A DNA stretch of 55,604 bases from Gemmatimonadota bacterium (GTDB taxonomy: Bacteria; Gemmatimonadota; Gemmatimonadetes; Longimicrobiales; RSA9), in contig SLCC01000174.1 of assembly GCA_007126035.1 (NCBI GenBank), positions 1 to 55,604 of the forward strand, read 5' to 3'. Numbering within the stretch: position 1 is the first letter of the stretch; each line of letters begins with the position of its first letter. Below are positions 1 through 8,335 of this stretch, one piece after another. The position numbers and the translations under genes were made by a program. The notes beneath the pieces were generated by a model. It had not been told where the DNA came from and ran no database searches. It worked only from the letters and a program-made list of their open reading frames with translations.

Positions 1-22
1 TGATCGAGGCGGCGGCTGGGGC

Positions 23-51
23 TGGACGTACTGACGCCGGTCCACTAGCAT
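23..51 (+). promoter_or_regulatory. Probable sigma70-type promoter of tRNA-Val
   Basis: TGGACG (23-28, four of six matches to TTGACA), a 17-bp spacer, then TAGCAT (46-51, four of six matches to TATAAT). The expected start near 58 lies only about 4 nt before the tRNA, a spacing usual for stable-RNA genes. This is a consensus match by eye, not a proven start. Confidence 0.45.
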
Positions 52-61
52 CCTGCCGCGA

Positions 62-136
62 GGGTGCGTAGCTCAGTTGGTCCAGAGCGTCCGGTTTACA
101 CCCGGAAGGTCACAGGTTCGAGTCCTGTCGCGCCCA
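62..136 (+). tRNA. tRNA-Val (anticodon UAC)
   Basis: A complete 75-nt cloverleaf folds by hand. The acceptor stem GGGTGCG pairs with CGCGCCC (one G-U pair) and A136 is the discriminator. The D stem is GCTC/GAGC. The anticodon stem TCCGG/CCGGA closes the loop TTTACAC, giving anticodon UAC, which reads GUA and related valine codons. The T stem ACAGG/CCTGT carries the loop TTCGAGT. The 3' CCA is not encoded, so it must be added after transcription. Confidence 0.96.
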
Positions 137-140
137 TCGG

Positions 141-178
141 GACGGGCCCGCCGCCGCCTCGCGGCGCGTCGGGCCGTC
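141..178. terminator. GC-rich hairpin between tRNA-Val and the convergent peptidase gene
   Basis: GACGG (141-145) pairs with CCGTC (174-178), CCCG (147-150) with CGGG (170-173), and the tip CCGC-CTC-GCGG closes it. The hairpin sits between two converging genes, so it could end transcription from both sides. There is no U tract, so either it acts by structure alone or it is not a strong intrinsic terminator. Confidence 0.45.
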
Positions 179-202
179 GCAGCCAAAGCCTGCTCCCAGC
201 TC

Positions 203-2443
203 TCAGCGCATTCCCGTCGTTTCGCCGCCCAGCAGCTCCTGTAGCAGTGCTTCCGCCAGGTACACGTTGCGCAGAGCCTGGATGATCCCCGCCGAGTGGA
301 CGCCCACCGAGCGGCCGGCCTCGAGGGAGAAGAGGAACTCGTTGGGTAGCTGCTCGATGTTACCGTCGAAGGCAATGCCCACGACCCGGCCTTCCTGATC
401 GATCATGGGACTGCCGCTGTTGCCGCCGGTGATGTCGTTGGTGGTGACGAAGTTGTAGTAGGTGCTCATGTCCACGTGATCCCTCCGCTCCGCGAAGGGC
501 TGTGGCAGCGTCCACGGCATCTCGTCGCCGAAGCTGTTGGCCCTATCGTACAGCCCGAAGATGGACGTGAAGGGCGGCGCCATGGTCCCGTTGAAGGGGT
601 AGCCCTGCACCACTCCGTCGGTGATCCGCAGGGTGAAGGTGGCGTCTGGCGGGATCTGGGTCCCGAAGACGGCGAACAGTGCCTCGGCCAGCCGCTGCTC
701 CTGGACCGTCTGGTCCGCGCCTATCCCGGCCCAGCGCCGCATGACGTCCCGGTGCCGGGTATCCATCGCACGGGCCAGGACTACCATGGGGTCGGTGCTG
801 GCCGCCAGGGCCGCTTCGCCGCCGGCCATGAGCTCCTGCCGGTAGGCAGCGTCCAGGATCCTGCTCTCGCGGGCGACTCGTTCCGCCGTCGCCGCCGGTG
901 TCTCGTCAGCGCGCAGGACCGGGTCGTATACCGGGTCGTCATCCGGGAGCCAGCGGTCCGCCAGGTCCAGCCGGACCACGAGCAGGGGCAGCGCCAGCGC
1001 CGGGTCGGGCTCCGTCGGCCCCTCCAGCAGCTGGCGGACCTGCTGGAGCCCCTCGCCCCGGTAGGCGGGCAGCCGCTCCTCCTCTGGCCGGGCGGACTCC
1101 CTGATGTAGCGGACCAGCATGCCAGCAATCTGCGTGTAGGGGTCGCCCAGGAAGTCCACGTTGTACAGGTTGACCCGGTGATATATCTCGTTGCGTCGGG
1201 CGGCGATGTCCGCCATCCGGTCCCAAGCGTCGCCGTAGTCCGCCTGGAGCTCCGGATCGGCTCGGACACGGCCGCGGAAGTCACGCTCCCAGAGGATCTT
1301 GCGGCCCATGAGGAGCGTGTCCTGGAGCCCGCCGAGCTGGCCGGTGAAGGCCTTCAGGCTGTTGTCCACGCTGAAGATCGTCTCCCGCACCTCCCGCTCC
1401 TGCTCCGGGCCCAGGTCGGCGTAGGCGTTGAGCACCTCGCTCTGACCGGCCAGGAAATCGACGATGAACGGGTGGCGTGACCGCTGCTCGTAGATCAGCT
1501 GAGACACGGTGGCGAGCCGGGCCGTGGAGCCGGGGTTCCCGGTGATGAAGACCAGCTCCCCGTCCGCAGCGCCCCGTGCGTTCCAGCGGAAGTAGTCGGG
1601 CGTGCTGGCCACCGTCTCGCCGTCGGGTTCGTACGCCCGCAGGAACGCCACATCAAGATTGTAGCGAGGGTAGGTGAAGTTGTCCGGATCGCCGCCGTAG
1701 AATCCCGCCTGCACGTCCGGCGCCCAGACCAGCTTGACGGGTGCGTAGCGCTGGTACTGGTAGAGCTGGTACTGGCCGCCGTGGAACAGCTCCACCACCT
1801 GGCAGGCGAGCCCGGTGGCGGCGACGCACTCCTCCTCGATCTGCTGGCGCACCTGCGCCTGGGCTACTGCCACCTGCTCCGCCGGCGTACCCGGCGGCGC
1901 CGCGCCATGGACCCTGGCCGTCACGTCATCGATGTCCACGAGCTGGTCCAGGAACAGCCCCGGACAGGTCAGCTCACCGGCCGAATGCGGGGCGTAGAAC
2001 CCGTCGACAACATAGTCTTCGGTCTCCGTCGACACCGCCTCGATGCAGTCCAGCGCGCAGTGATGGTTCGTCATCACCAGGCCCGTGGGCGAGACGAACG
2101 AGGCCGAGCAGTGCCGGCCGTACCGCACCGAAGCCAGCCGGACGTGATCCAGCCATTCCTGCGTGGGGGAGAACCCGTACGTCTGCTGCCAGTACTCTGT
2201 GGGCGGGTTCTCGAAGGTCCACATGGTACCCAGCTCCAGGCCGGTGAGGACGGCGGTCTCCGCGGCCCGCAATGCGGCAGGCGACGGCTGGAGCGGACCG
2301 ACCCATTCCGACGGGTCCTGGTCGGGAACGGCCGGGACCGGCGCGGCTGGCGGCGGCGCCGCCGGCGCGCAGCCCAGGGCCAGGATGAGAGGGAGCGCCG
2401 GGAGGACGGCGGCGAGACGGAGGCTGCTCGGGGTTGTTGGCAT
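203..2443 (-). CDS. S46 family dipeptidyl-peptidase, lipoprotein, DPP7-like
   Basis: An exported serine exopeptidase that would remove dipeptides from the N-terminus of peptides in the periplasm or at the outer membrane. The start chosen is the ATG at 2443, with GGAG 8 nt before it; an in-frame GTG at 2461 lacks this. The product is 746 aa. Its N-terminal hydrophobic segment ends in a lipobox (LALGC, Cys about 25), so it is probably a lipoprotein. The chymotrypsin-like fold shows the His motif TNHHC near residue 127 and the serine motif TGGNSGSP near residue 676. The residue 18 positions after the catalytic Ser is Gly (FDGN). In the S46 family this position is Gly in DPP7 (hydrophobic P1) and Arg in DPP11 (acidic P1), so a DPP7-like preference is inferred. 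Length is close to the usual 700-720 aa. Confidence 0.9.
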   Translation of the reverse strand: MPTTPSSLRLAAVLPALPLILALGCAPAAPPPAAPVPAVPDQDPSEWVGPLQPSPAALRAAETAVLTGLELGTMWTFENPPTEYWQQTYGFSPTQEWLDHVRLASVRYGRHCSASFVSPTGLVMTNHHCALDCIEAVSTETEDYVVDGFYAPHSAGELTCPGLFLDQLVDIDDVTARVHGAAPPGTPAEQVAVAQAQVRQQIEEECVAATGLACQVVELFHGGQYQLYQYQRYAPVKLVWAPDVQAGFYGGDPDNFTYPRYNLDVAFLRAYEPDGETVASTPDYFRWNARGAADGELVFITGNPGSTARLATVSQLIYEQRSRHPFIVDFLAGQSEVLNAYADLGPEQEREVRETIFSVDNSLKAFTGQLGGLQDTLLMGRKILWERDFRGRVRADPELQADYGDAWDRMADIAARRNEIYHRVNLYNVDFLGDPYTQIAGMLVRYIRESARPEEERLPAYRGEGLQQVRQLLEGPTEPDPALALPLLVVRLDLADRWLPDDDPVYDPVLRADETPAATAERVARESRILDAAYRQELMAGGEAALAASTDPMVVLARAMDTRHRDVMRRWAGIGADQTVQEQRLAEALFAVFGTQIPPDATFTLRITDGVVQGYPFNGTMAPPFTSIFGLYDRANSFGDEMPWTLPQPFAERRDHVDMSTYYNFVTTNDITGGNSGSPMIDQEGRVVGIAFDGNIEQLPNEFLFSLEAGRSVGVHSAGIIQALRNVYLAEALLQELLGGETTGMR

Positions 2444-2573
2444 GGCTGTCTCCGATGACACGCATGGTCAGACTACTAAGTGCTCCAACGTACGACGCCG
2501 GCCGCCGGCCGGCGAGTGCGTCCCAGTGGGCAGCCCGGAGCGGATGGGGCTGGCTTCATCCCCGAGGCGGTAA

Positions 2574-2588
2574 CCGGCCGTGAGCCGG
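2574..2588 (-). terminator. Small hairpin downstream of the Ku genes
   Basis: CCGGC-CGTGA-GCCGG lies about 30 bp past the stop of the second Ku gene on the minus strand. It is a five-base-pair stem without a U tract, so it is only a weak terminator candidate. The rest of the 175-bp gap before the peptidase gene holds GC-rich sequence with no clear promoter. Confidence 0.25.
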
Positions 2589-2618
2589 CCACCGCCCGGG
2601 CACCTGTGGTGGTCCCGC

Positions 2619-3599
2619 TCAGGCACTCTTCCGCAGGGCTCGGATCAGCTGCTCCTTGGTCATCCCGCTGCGCCCGGCGATGTCCAGCTCCCGGGCATAG
2701 TCGTACAACTCGGCCTTGGACATCTCCCGCAGGTCGCGACCCCGGGGTGCGCGACGGGCGTCGCCCCGGCGGGACCGGCGGGGCCCAGGCTCGGGCGGGC
2801 GGAGGCTGCGCTTGAGCACCTCCATCAGGTCGATCACCTCGCCCCGCTCCTCTTCTTCCACCAGCTCTGCCGGGGCGGCCACCACATCCTGCCCCTTCTC
2901 CCGCTTCGCCTCGACCAGGTCCAGCAGGCGCCGGGATTGGGTGTCTTCCAGCTCCGACTCGTCCAGCGTCTTCCGGGTCAGCCGGTCGATAGCCTTCTGA
3001 ACGGGCCCCGCCCGGTCCCGCGCCAGCTCGGGCCGCTCCGGTAGGTCGATCTCCTCGACGGGACGGATCTCCTCGGGGAAGCGAAGGGTCTCGGCTCGCA
3101 GGATCCCACGGTCCGCCAGGATCGCCACCAGGTACTCCTTGGTACGCATCACGAAAGTCGCGATGCCCGCCCGGTTGGTCCGCTCCATGGTGGCGGCCAG
3201 GAGCCGGTAGGCCTTGGTGGACTGACCGGCTGGCGTGAGGAAGTACGCCCGCTCGAAGTGCACGGGCGGGATCGAGTCACGGTCGACGAAGCGGCGGAGA
3301 TCGATGTCCCGGGACTTCTCCGGCTCGAGCGCCTCCAGCTCCTCGTCGGTGACGACTACGAAGCGGCCCTTCTCGATCTCGTAACCACGTACCAGCCGGT
3401 CGTAGGGGACCTCCCGCCCCGATTCGGGCTCGTAGTAGCGCCGGACCAGCGGATTGCCGTCCGGGGAGAGCATGCGCAGGGAGACGCCGCTGGACCGGGT
3501 GGCCGGGAACAGGTTCACCGGGATGCTCACCAGCCCGAAGCTGATGGTGCCCGACCAGAATGATCGGGCCGCGACCGCGCGGGTGATGTCCTCAGGCAC
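2619..3599 (-). CDS. Ku protein with C-terminal SAP-like tail
   Basis: Prokaryotic Ku, the DNA-end-binding ring protein of non-homologous end joining. The chosen start is a GTG at 3599 that overlaps the end of the upstream ku gene (GTGCCTGA) and has GGAG 7 nt before it. This gives 326 aa and places the Ku beta-barrel start (RSFWSGTISFGL) near the N-terminus, as in the family. Residues about 13-255 form the Ku core. A basic linker rich in Arg, Pro and Gly follows, and the last 36 or so residues (MSKAELYDYARELD...MTKEQLIRALR) resemble a SAP or Rho-N type helix-extension-helix DNA-binding motif. It lies directly downstream of a second Ku gene in an apparent operon with aceBA. No LigD ligase is in the window. 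Confidence 0.93.
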   Translation of the reverse strand: MPEDITRAVAARSFWSGTISFGLVSIPVNLFPATRSSGVSLRMLSPDGNPLVRRYYEPESGREVPYDRLVRGYEIEKGRFVVVTDEELEALEPEKSRDIDLRRFVDRDSIPPVHFERAYFLTPAGQSTKAYRLLAATMERTNRAGIATFVMRTKEYLVAILADRGILRAETLRFPEEIRPVEEIDLPERPELARDRAGPVQKAIDRLTRKTLDESELEDTQSRRLLDLVEAKREKGQDVVAAPAELVEEEERGEVIDLMEVLKRSLRPPEPGPRRSRRGDARRAPRGRDLREMSKAELYDYARELDIAGRSGMTKEQLIRALRKSA

Positions 3600-4371
3600 T
3601 CTTCCGCTCCTTCGCCGCACGGATGCTGGCCTCGAGGGACTCGGCCAGGTCGGGTGGCGCCTTCCGCTCCGGGGGCGGGCGGAACTCAATGGTCTTGCCC
3701 TCCGCCTTGGCCTGGACCAGCTCCAGGATCCGCTCCCGGTACTCGTCCCGGTAGTCCTCGGGCCTGAACTCGTCCTCGAGGGCGGCCACCAATTGCTCAG
3801 CCATCTTCAGCTCCTTCGGGTCAGGCTGACGGCCCCGGGGCGGCTCGAGGGCGGAGACGGGTATCACCTCATCGGCCCGGCGCAGTGTGATCAGGACGAG
3901 GTGGCCGTCTTCGGCACGGAGCGCCCCCACGTACTCCTTCTTTCTCATGGTCCAGCGGGCCAGACCCTCCTTGCCCTCCCGCTCCAGCGCCTCGACCAGG
4001 GCGTAGTAGCCTTCCACGTCCTGGTCGGGGCCCAGCTGGTAGGGGCGGTCGTACCATTCGTGGCTGATCAACTCCGGGTCCAGGAACCGGCTCAGCTCGA
4101 TCTCGCGAGACGGCTCGGGCTGGATCGACTCCAGCTCCTCGTCCTCCAGCACGACGAATACACCGTCGTCGAGCTCGTAGCCCCGCCGGATCTCCTCGTA
4201 GGGGACGACATCGCCCGTGAGCGGGTCTACCATCCGCTGCTGCACGGGGTGGAGCGTCTCCGGGTCCAGGAGGCGGAAGCTCACGCCCCGGTCCTGGACG
4301 CCGGAGTAGAGCTTCACCGGCGTGGAGATGCCCGCGAATCGTATTACGCCCTTCCACATTGCACGGGCCAT
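3592..4371 (-). CDS. Ku protein (short form)
   Basis: A second, shorter Ku homologue of 259 aa. It opens with MWKGVIRFAGISTPVKLY, the usual start of bacterial Ku, and continues through the conserved SFRLLDPET, YEEIRRGYE and WTMRKKEYV regions. Unlike its neighbour it ends soon after the core and has no SAP-like tail. The ATG at 4371 is preceded by GGAGG at 4377-4381. It starts 13 bp after the isocitrate lyase stop and overlaps the next ku by 8 bp. Bacterial Ku usually acts as a homodimer; adjacent, unequal copies raise the possibility of a heterodimer (inference). Confidence 0.93.
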   Translation of the reverse strand: MARAMWKGVIRFAGISTPVKLYSGVQDRGVSFRLLDPETLHPVQQRMVDPLTGDVVPYEEIRRGYELDDGVFVVLEDEELESIQPEPSREIELSRFLDPELISHEWYDRPYQLGPDQDVEGYYALVEALEREGKEGLARWTMRKKEYVGALRAEDGHLVLITLRRADEVIPVSALEPPRGRQPDPKELKMAEQLVAALEDEFRPEDYRDEYRERILELVQAKAEGKTIEFRPPPERKAPPDLAESLEASIRAAKERKSA

Positions 4372-4384
4372 GTCGTCCTCCAGG

Positions 4385-5746
4385 TCACCCCCGGGCGAAC
4401 TGTGCCGCCTCAGTGGACTCCTTCATCGCCCCGGTGCTGGCCTTGCCGTGGGACAGCGTCTCCAGGACCAGGTCGAAATAGTTGCCGCCCACCTCGCGTT
4501 GGTGTTTGACGGCGGTGTAGCCCTTGTTCTCCAGATGGAACTCCCGCTCCTGGACCCGGACGTAGGCCTCCATGCCCCGGGCGTCGTACTCCCGGGCCAG
4601 CTCGAAGGCGCCCAGGTTGATCAGGTGCCAGCCAGCCAGGGTGATGAACTGGTAGCGATAGCCCATGGCGGCCAGCTCGTCCTGGAACCGGGCCACCGTC
4701 TCGTCATCCAGGTGCCGCTTCCAGTTGAACGACGGCGAGCAATTGTAGGCCAGCGGCTTGCCCGGATACTCGTCGTGGATGGCCTCGGCGAAGCGGCGCG
4801 CCTCGTCCAGGTCTGGCGTCTTGGTCTCGCACCAGAGGAGGTCGGAGTAGGGCGCGTAAGCCAGGGCTCGGGCAACGGCCGGCTCCAGGCCGCTCCGCAC
4901 CCGGAAGTAGCCCTCGGAGGTGCGCTCCCCGGTGAGGTACTCCCGGTCTCGTTCGTCGATGTCGCTGGTCAGGAGCGCGGCCGCCTCCGCGTCGGTGCGG
5001 GCGAACAGGACCATGGGCACGTCCAGGACGTCCGAGGCCAGTCGGGCGGCGCTGAGGACGTGGATGAACTGGGACGTGGGGACCAGGACCTTGCCGCCCA
5101 TGTGGCCACACTTCTTCTCCGCCGCCAACTGGTCCTCGAAATGGACGCCGGCGGCACCGGCCTCCACGTAATTCCGGGCCAGCTCGTAGGCGTGGAGGGG
5201 GCCGCCGAAGCCTGCCTCCGCATCCGCCACGATGGGAGCCATCCAGTGGGTGTCGACGCGGCCGTCGTTCTCGCTCCACTCGATCTGGTCCGCTCGCTTC
5301 AACGCGTTGTTGAGGCGACGAACCAGCATGGGACCGCTGTTGCTCGGGTACAGGCTCTGGTCGGGGTAGGTGTGGAGCGACAGGTTCATGTCGCCGGCCA
5401 CCTGCCAGCCGCTTACGTACAGGGACTGGAGCCCCGCCCGTACCATCTGGACCGCCTGGTTCCCGGTGAGGGCGCCGAAGGTGCACACCGGCTCGTCGCC
5501 CCCGGTGATGAGGCTCCAGAGACGATCCGCGCCCAGGCGCGCCGTGGTGTGGTCCTCCCGGACCGAGCCCCGGAGGCGGACCACGTCACGGGCGCTGTAG
5601 GGTCGCTCGATGCCTTCGTACCGGGGCGATGCCCAGCGCTCCTCGAGCTGCCGGACCTGCTCGTCGAATGGCACGACGGCCCGATCCTCACGAGGCGTGG
5701 TGGACCGTTCCGCCTTGCCGTCGCCCCAACTGCTGCGCTCTCTCAA
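4385..5746 (-). CDS. aceA: Isocitrate lyase
   Basis: Cleaves isocitrate to glyoxylate and succinate, the first step of the glyoxylate shunt. The 453-residue product carries the catalytic signature KKCGHMGGK (residues 211-219, with nucleophilic Cys213) and the family segments [13 protein letters not shown]-like [11 protein letters not shown] and YNCSPSFNW. The best start is a TTG at 5746, because GGAGG at 5755-5759 is 8 nt upstream and the malate synthase stop lies 14 bp before. The rare TTG start may limit translation. It is the second gene of an aceB-aceA-ku-ku unit. Confidence 0.96.
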   Translation of the reverse strand: MRERSSWGDGKAERSTTPREDRAVVPFDEQVRQLEERWASPRYEGIERPYSARDVVRLRGSVREDHTTARLGADRLWSLITGGDEPVCTFGALTGNQAVQMVRAGLQSLYVSGWQVAGDMNLSLHTYPDQSLYPSNSGPMLVRRLNNALKRADQIEWSENDGRVDTHWMAPIVADAEAGFGGPLHAYELARNYVEAGAAGVHFEDQLAAEKKCGHMGGKVLVPTSQFIHVLSAARLASDVLDVPMVLFARTDAEAAALLTSDIDERDREYLTGERTSEGYFRVRSGLEPAVARALAYAPYSDLLWCETKTPDLDEARRFAEAIHDEYPGKPLAYNCSPSFNWKRHLDDETVARFQDELAAMGYRYQFITLAGWHLINLGAFELAREYDARGMEAYVRVQEREFHLENKGYTAVKHQREVGGNYFDLVLETLSHGKASTGAMKESTEAAQFARG

Positions 5747-5760
5747 AACGTCCGCCTCCG

Positions 5761-7353
5761 TCAGTCCAGGTTTTCGTAGCCGGGCAGGGTAAGGAAGCCC
5801 GTGAACTCGTCGCTGAGGACCAGGGAATCCAGGAGCGCCCGGGCGTCGTCGAGCCGGCCCGTGTACGCCGCCTCAGGATCACCGCCCAGAGCGGACAGCT
5901 CTTCGTCGCGGATCCGCTCGTAGAGCTCGGCCGTCATGGTGCCGCCGTCCGCCAGCGGGGTGTTCGTGTGGCGCCACTGCCAGAGCTGGGAGCGGGAGAT
6001 CTCCGCCGTGGCCACGTCTTCCATCAGGTTGTCGATGGCGGCGGCGCCCCAGCCGTCCAGCCAGGCTGACAGGTAGCGAAGAGCCACACTGATGTTCTGG
6101 CGCACTCCCGCACTGGTGACCTGGCCCGGCGTGTCGGGTACCCCGAGCAGGTGGGCCGCCGTGACGGCAACCTCCTCAGGGAGCCGGTGCTTCTGGTGGG
6201 GCTGACCCTCCAGGACCTCGTCAAAGACTTCGCGCGCCACCGCCTCCAGACCGGGGTGGGCGATCCATGTGCCGTCGAAGCCGTCCCGGCTCTCCCGGAC
6301 CTTGTCCTCTCGCACCTTCTGGAAGGCCTGACGGTTGATCTCCTCGTCCTTGCTGGGGATGAAGGCCGCCATGCCGCCCATGGCATGCGCGCCCCGACGA
6401 TGACAGGTCCGGACCAGGAGCTTCGTGTACGCGCGCATGAAGGGAACCGTCATCGTGACCTGGCCGCGGTCGGGCAGGACGAAGTCGGCGCGGTGCCTGA
6501 ACGTCTTTATGACACTGAAGATGTAGTCCCAGCGGCCGGCGTTCAGGCCAGCGCTGTGTTCCCGCAGCTCGTACACGATCTCGTCCATCTCGAACGCCGC
6601 CAGAATGTTCTCGATCAGGACCGTGGCCCGGATCGAGCCGCGAGGGAGACCCAGCTCGTCCTGGGCGAACAGGAAGACATCGTTCCAGAGACGGGCCTCG
6701 AGGTGACTCTCCAGCTTCGGGAGGTAGAAGTACGGGCCGCTGCCTCGGTCCAGAAGCTCACGGGCGTTGTGGAAGAAGTAGAGGCCGAAGTCGAACAGAC
6801 TGGCGGAGACAGGCTCGCCGTCAACCACCAGGTTCTTCTCCGGCAGGTGCCAGCCACGGGGACGGACCAGGAGCGTGGCCACCTCAGCGTCCAGCTCGTA
6901 GCGCTTGCCCTCCGGATTCTCGAACTCGATGGTCCGACGGACCGCGTCCCGGCAGTTGACCTGGCCGGCCACCACGTTCGACCAGGTGGGCGACAGGGCG
7001 TCCTCGAAATCGGCCATGAAGACGTCGGCCCCAGAGTTCAGCGCGTTGATCATCATCTTCCGGTCGACGGGGCCGGTTATCTCGACCACTCGCTTCCGCA
7101 GGTCCGCGGGCGTGTCCGCCACTCGCCAGTCGTCTGCCCGAACGGCCCTGGTGGAGTCCAGGAAGTCGGGCATCTCACCGCCCAGGATCCGTTCCTGACG
7201 ATCGACTCGAGCGGAGAGTAGATGGCGACGTCGCTCGTCGAACTCGTCGTGAAGGCGCACCAGGAACCGCAGCGCGTCGGGGGTGAGCACTCGCGCAGCG
7301 TCAGGATGATCGCTGGCGCGAAGAGTCGCACGATCAGTGATGGCCTTGGCCAT
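5761..7353 (-). CDS. aceB: Malate synthase A
   Basis: Condenses glyoxylate with acetyl-CoA to malate and completes the glyoxylate shunt with aceA, allowing growth on acetate or fatty acids. The ATG at 7353 gives 530 aa, very near the 533 aa of the enterobacterial enzyme, and has GGAGG 10 nt upstream. An ATG 42 bp further up has no ribosome-binding site. Family landmarks include [13 protein letters not shown], the [16 protein letters not shown] segment, GRWDYIFS and MGGMAAFIP. It is the first gene of the minus-strand unit and is divergent from the L,D-transpeptidase gene; a possible sigma54-type site is noted upstream. Confidence 0.96.
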   Translation of the reverse strand: MAKAITDRATLRASDHPDAARVLTPDALRFLVRLHDEFDERRRHLLSARVDRQERILGGEMPDFLDSTRAVRADDWRVADTPADLRKRVVEITGPVDRKMMINALNSGADVFMADFEDALSPTWSNVVAGQVNCRDAVRRTIEFENPEGKRYELDAEVATLLVRPRGWHLPEKNLVVDGEPVSASLFDFGLYFFHNARELLDRGSGPYFYLPKLESHLEARLWNDVFLFAQDELGLPRGSIRATVLIENILAAFEMDEIVYELREHSAGLNAGRWDYIFSVIKTFRHRADFVLPDRGQVTMTVPFMRAYTKLLVRTCHRRGAHAMGGMAAFIPSKDEEINRQAFQKVREDKVRESRDGFDGTWIAHPGLEAVAREVFDEVLEGQPHQKHRLPEEVAVTAAHLLGVPDTPGQVTSAGVRQNISVALRYLSAWLDGWGAAAIDNLMEDVATAEISRSQLWQWRHTNTPLADGGTMTAELYERIRDEELSALGGDPEAAYTGRLDDARALLDSLVLSDEFTGFLTLPGYENLD

Positions 7354-7449
7354 CGGCTTGCCGCCTCCGGCTATCTGTTCGAGATTGGCGAACATGGTGC
7401 GTCTGGCAGGACCTTCGCGGCATGTCCGCGTTCACAGGTAACGGGCTGT

Positions 7450-7466
7450 TGCAGTCAGTGTGCCAG
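7450..7466 (-). promoter_or_regulatory. Possible sigma54-type promoter for aceBA-ku-ku
   Basis: Read on the minus strand, CTGGCACACTGACTGCA matches the -24/-12 consensus YTGGCACGRNNNTTGCW at 11 of 14 defined positions, with the required 10 nt between GG and GC. It would give a leader of roughly 85 nt before aceB. No enhancer-binding site or activator gene was identified, so this could be chance. Confidence 0.25.
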
Positions 7467-7474
7467 GGGCAAGT

Positions 7475-7489
7475 CTGGCGACTCGCCAG
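7475..7489. promoter_or_regulatory. 15-bp palindrome in the aceB / L,D-transpeptidase divergent region
   Basis: CTGGCGA-C-TCGCCAG is a perfect 7-bp inverted repeat around one base. It lies between two divergent genes and 9 bp from the sigma54-like site, a fitting place for a dimeric regulator. No regulator gene is adjacent, so the partner is unknown. Confidence 0.35.
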
Positions 7490-7493
7490 GAGG

Positions 7494-7512
7494 GCGAGCC
7501 TGGGCGGCTCGC
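7494..7512 (+). other. Hairpin in the L,D-transpeptidase leader
   Basis: GCGAGCC-TGGGC-GGCTCGC forms a 7-bp perfect stem with a 5-nt loop, ending 27 bp before the start codon. It could shape the mRNA leader or be part of an operator. There is no U tract, so a terminator is unlikely. Confidence 0.3.
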
Positions 7513-7539
7513 AGCAGGGCCTGGAGGTTGGAGAGTGGT

Positions 7540-8331
7540 ATGAGACTGGTTGTGGGGGTCTTGGGCTTGGCGGCGCTGGCGGGCTGTGTGCCGGCGGGGC
7601 CGGTGCCGGGTTCAGGGACGGGAGCGCTGGCGCCGGAGGTGCGGGAGCGGGTGCGGGTGCCGGCCAGCCCGTTGGAGGTGCCGCCAGCCGAGAACGGCGA
7701 CCCGGAGGCGTGGAGGGCGGCGCTGGAGGCGAGCGGTGAACGGATCGTCGTCTCGAGGGACGCTCGTCTCCTCTGGCTCATGGCGGGTGATTCCGCGATC
7801 TTCACGGCGCCGGTGGCGGTCGGAAGGGATACGATCTTCCGGTACGGACAGCGGGAGTGGGATTTCAACACGCCCACGGGTCGCATGACGGTGCTGGCCA
7901 AGGAGAAGGAGCCGATCTGGGTGCCGCCGGACTGGCACTACCTGGAACAGGCGGTGGAGAGAGGGCTGGAGCCGGTGTACCTGCGCTCCGGACAGCGGGT
8001 GGCACTCTCGGACAGCACGGTCATCGAGGTGCGAGGGAACGACGTGGGTCGGGTGAACCGGTTCGGCAACTGGCACCCGTTCACGCCGGGCGGGCAGATA
8101 ATCTTCGATGACAAGATATTCATCCCGCCCATCGGCTCGCCGCAGCGCCGGATCCCACAAGTGCTGGGAACCCACAGGCTAATCCTGCGTGACGGCTACC
8201 TGATCCATGGCACACCCGAGGAAGACTCCATCGGCGAGTGGGCCAGCCACGGATGCGTGCGGATGCTGAACCAGGACGTGGCCCGCCTCTACCATATGGT
8301 CCGGGTGCGCACTCCCGTCTACGTGTACTGA
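7540..8331 (+). CDS. L,D-transpeptidase (YkuD domain), lipoprotein
   Basis: A periplasmic peptidoglycan cross-linking enzyme that would form 3-3 links between meso-diaminopimelate residues or attach proteins to the wall. The ATG at 7540 has GGAG 6 nt upstream and yields a 263-aa protein with a short signal sequence and lipobox (LAGC, Cys16), so it is probably membrane-anchored. The catalytic YkuD signature is at the C-terminus: IHGT, then SHGCVRM, with nucleophile Cys239. The longer open frame upstream of this start overlaps the divergent promoter region and is not likely coding. It is followed 4 bp later by an alcohol dehydrogenase gene. Confidence 0.93.
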   Translation: MRLVVGVLGLAALAGCVPAGPVPGSGTGALAPEVRERVRVPASPLEVPPAENGDPEAWRAALEASGERIVVSRDARLLWLMAGDSAIFTAPVAVGRDTIFRYGQREWDFNTPTGRMTVLAKEKEPIWVPPDWHYLEQAVERGLEPVYLRSGQRVALSDSTVIEVRGNDVGRVNRFGNWHPFTPGGQIIFDDKIFIPPIGSPQRRIPQVLGTHRLILRDGYLIHGTPEEDSIGEWASHGCVRMLNQDVARLYHMVRVRTPVYVY

Positions 8332-8335
8332 CTTT

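Noticed and set aside
476-1480. Open frame of 334 codons on the plus strand
   Set aside because: Antisense to the S46 peptidase, which has clear catalytic motifs; no independent support.
4322-5779. Open frame of 485 codons on the plus strand
   Set aside because: It is antisense to aceA throughout, has no family motif, and long antisense frames are expected in DNA this GC-rich.
7222-7539. N-terminal extension of the L,D-transpeptidase frame
   Set aside because: It crosses the aceB start and the divergent promoter region; the internal ATG at 7540 has both a ribosome-binding site and a lipoprotein signal.
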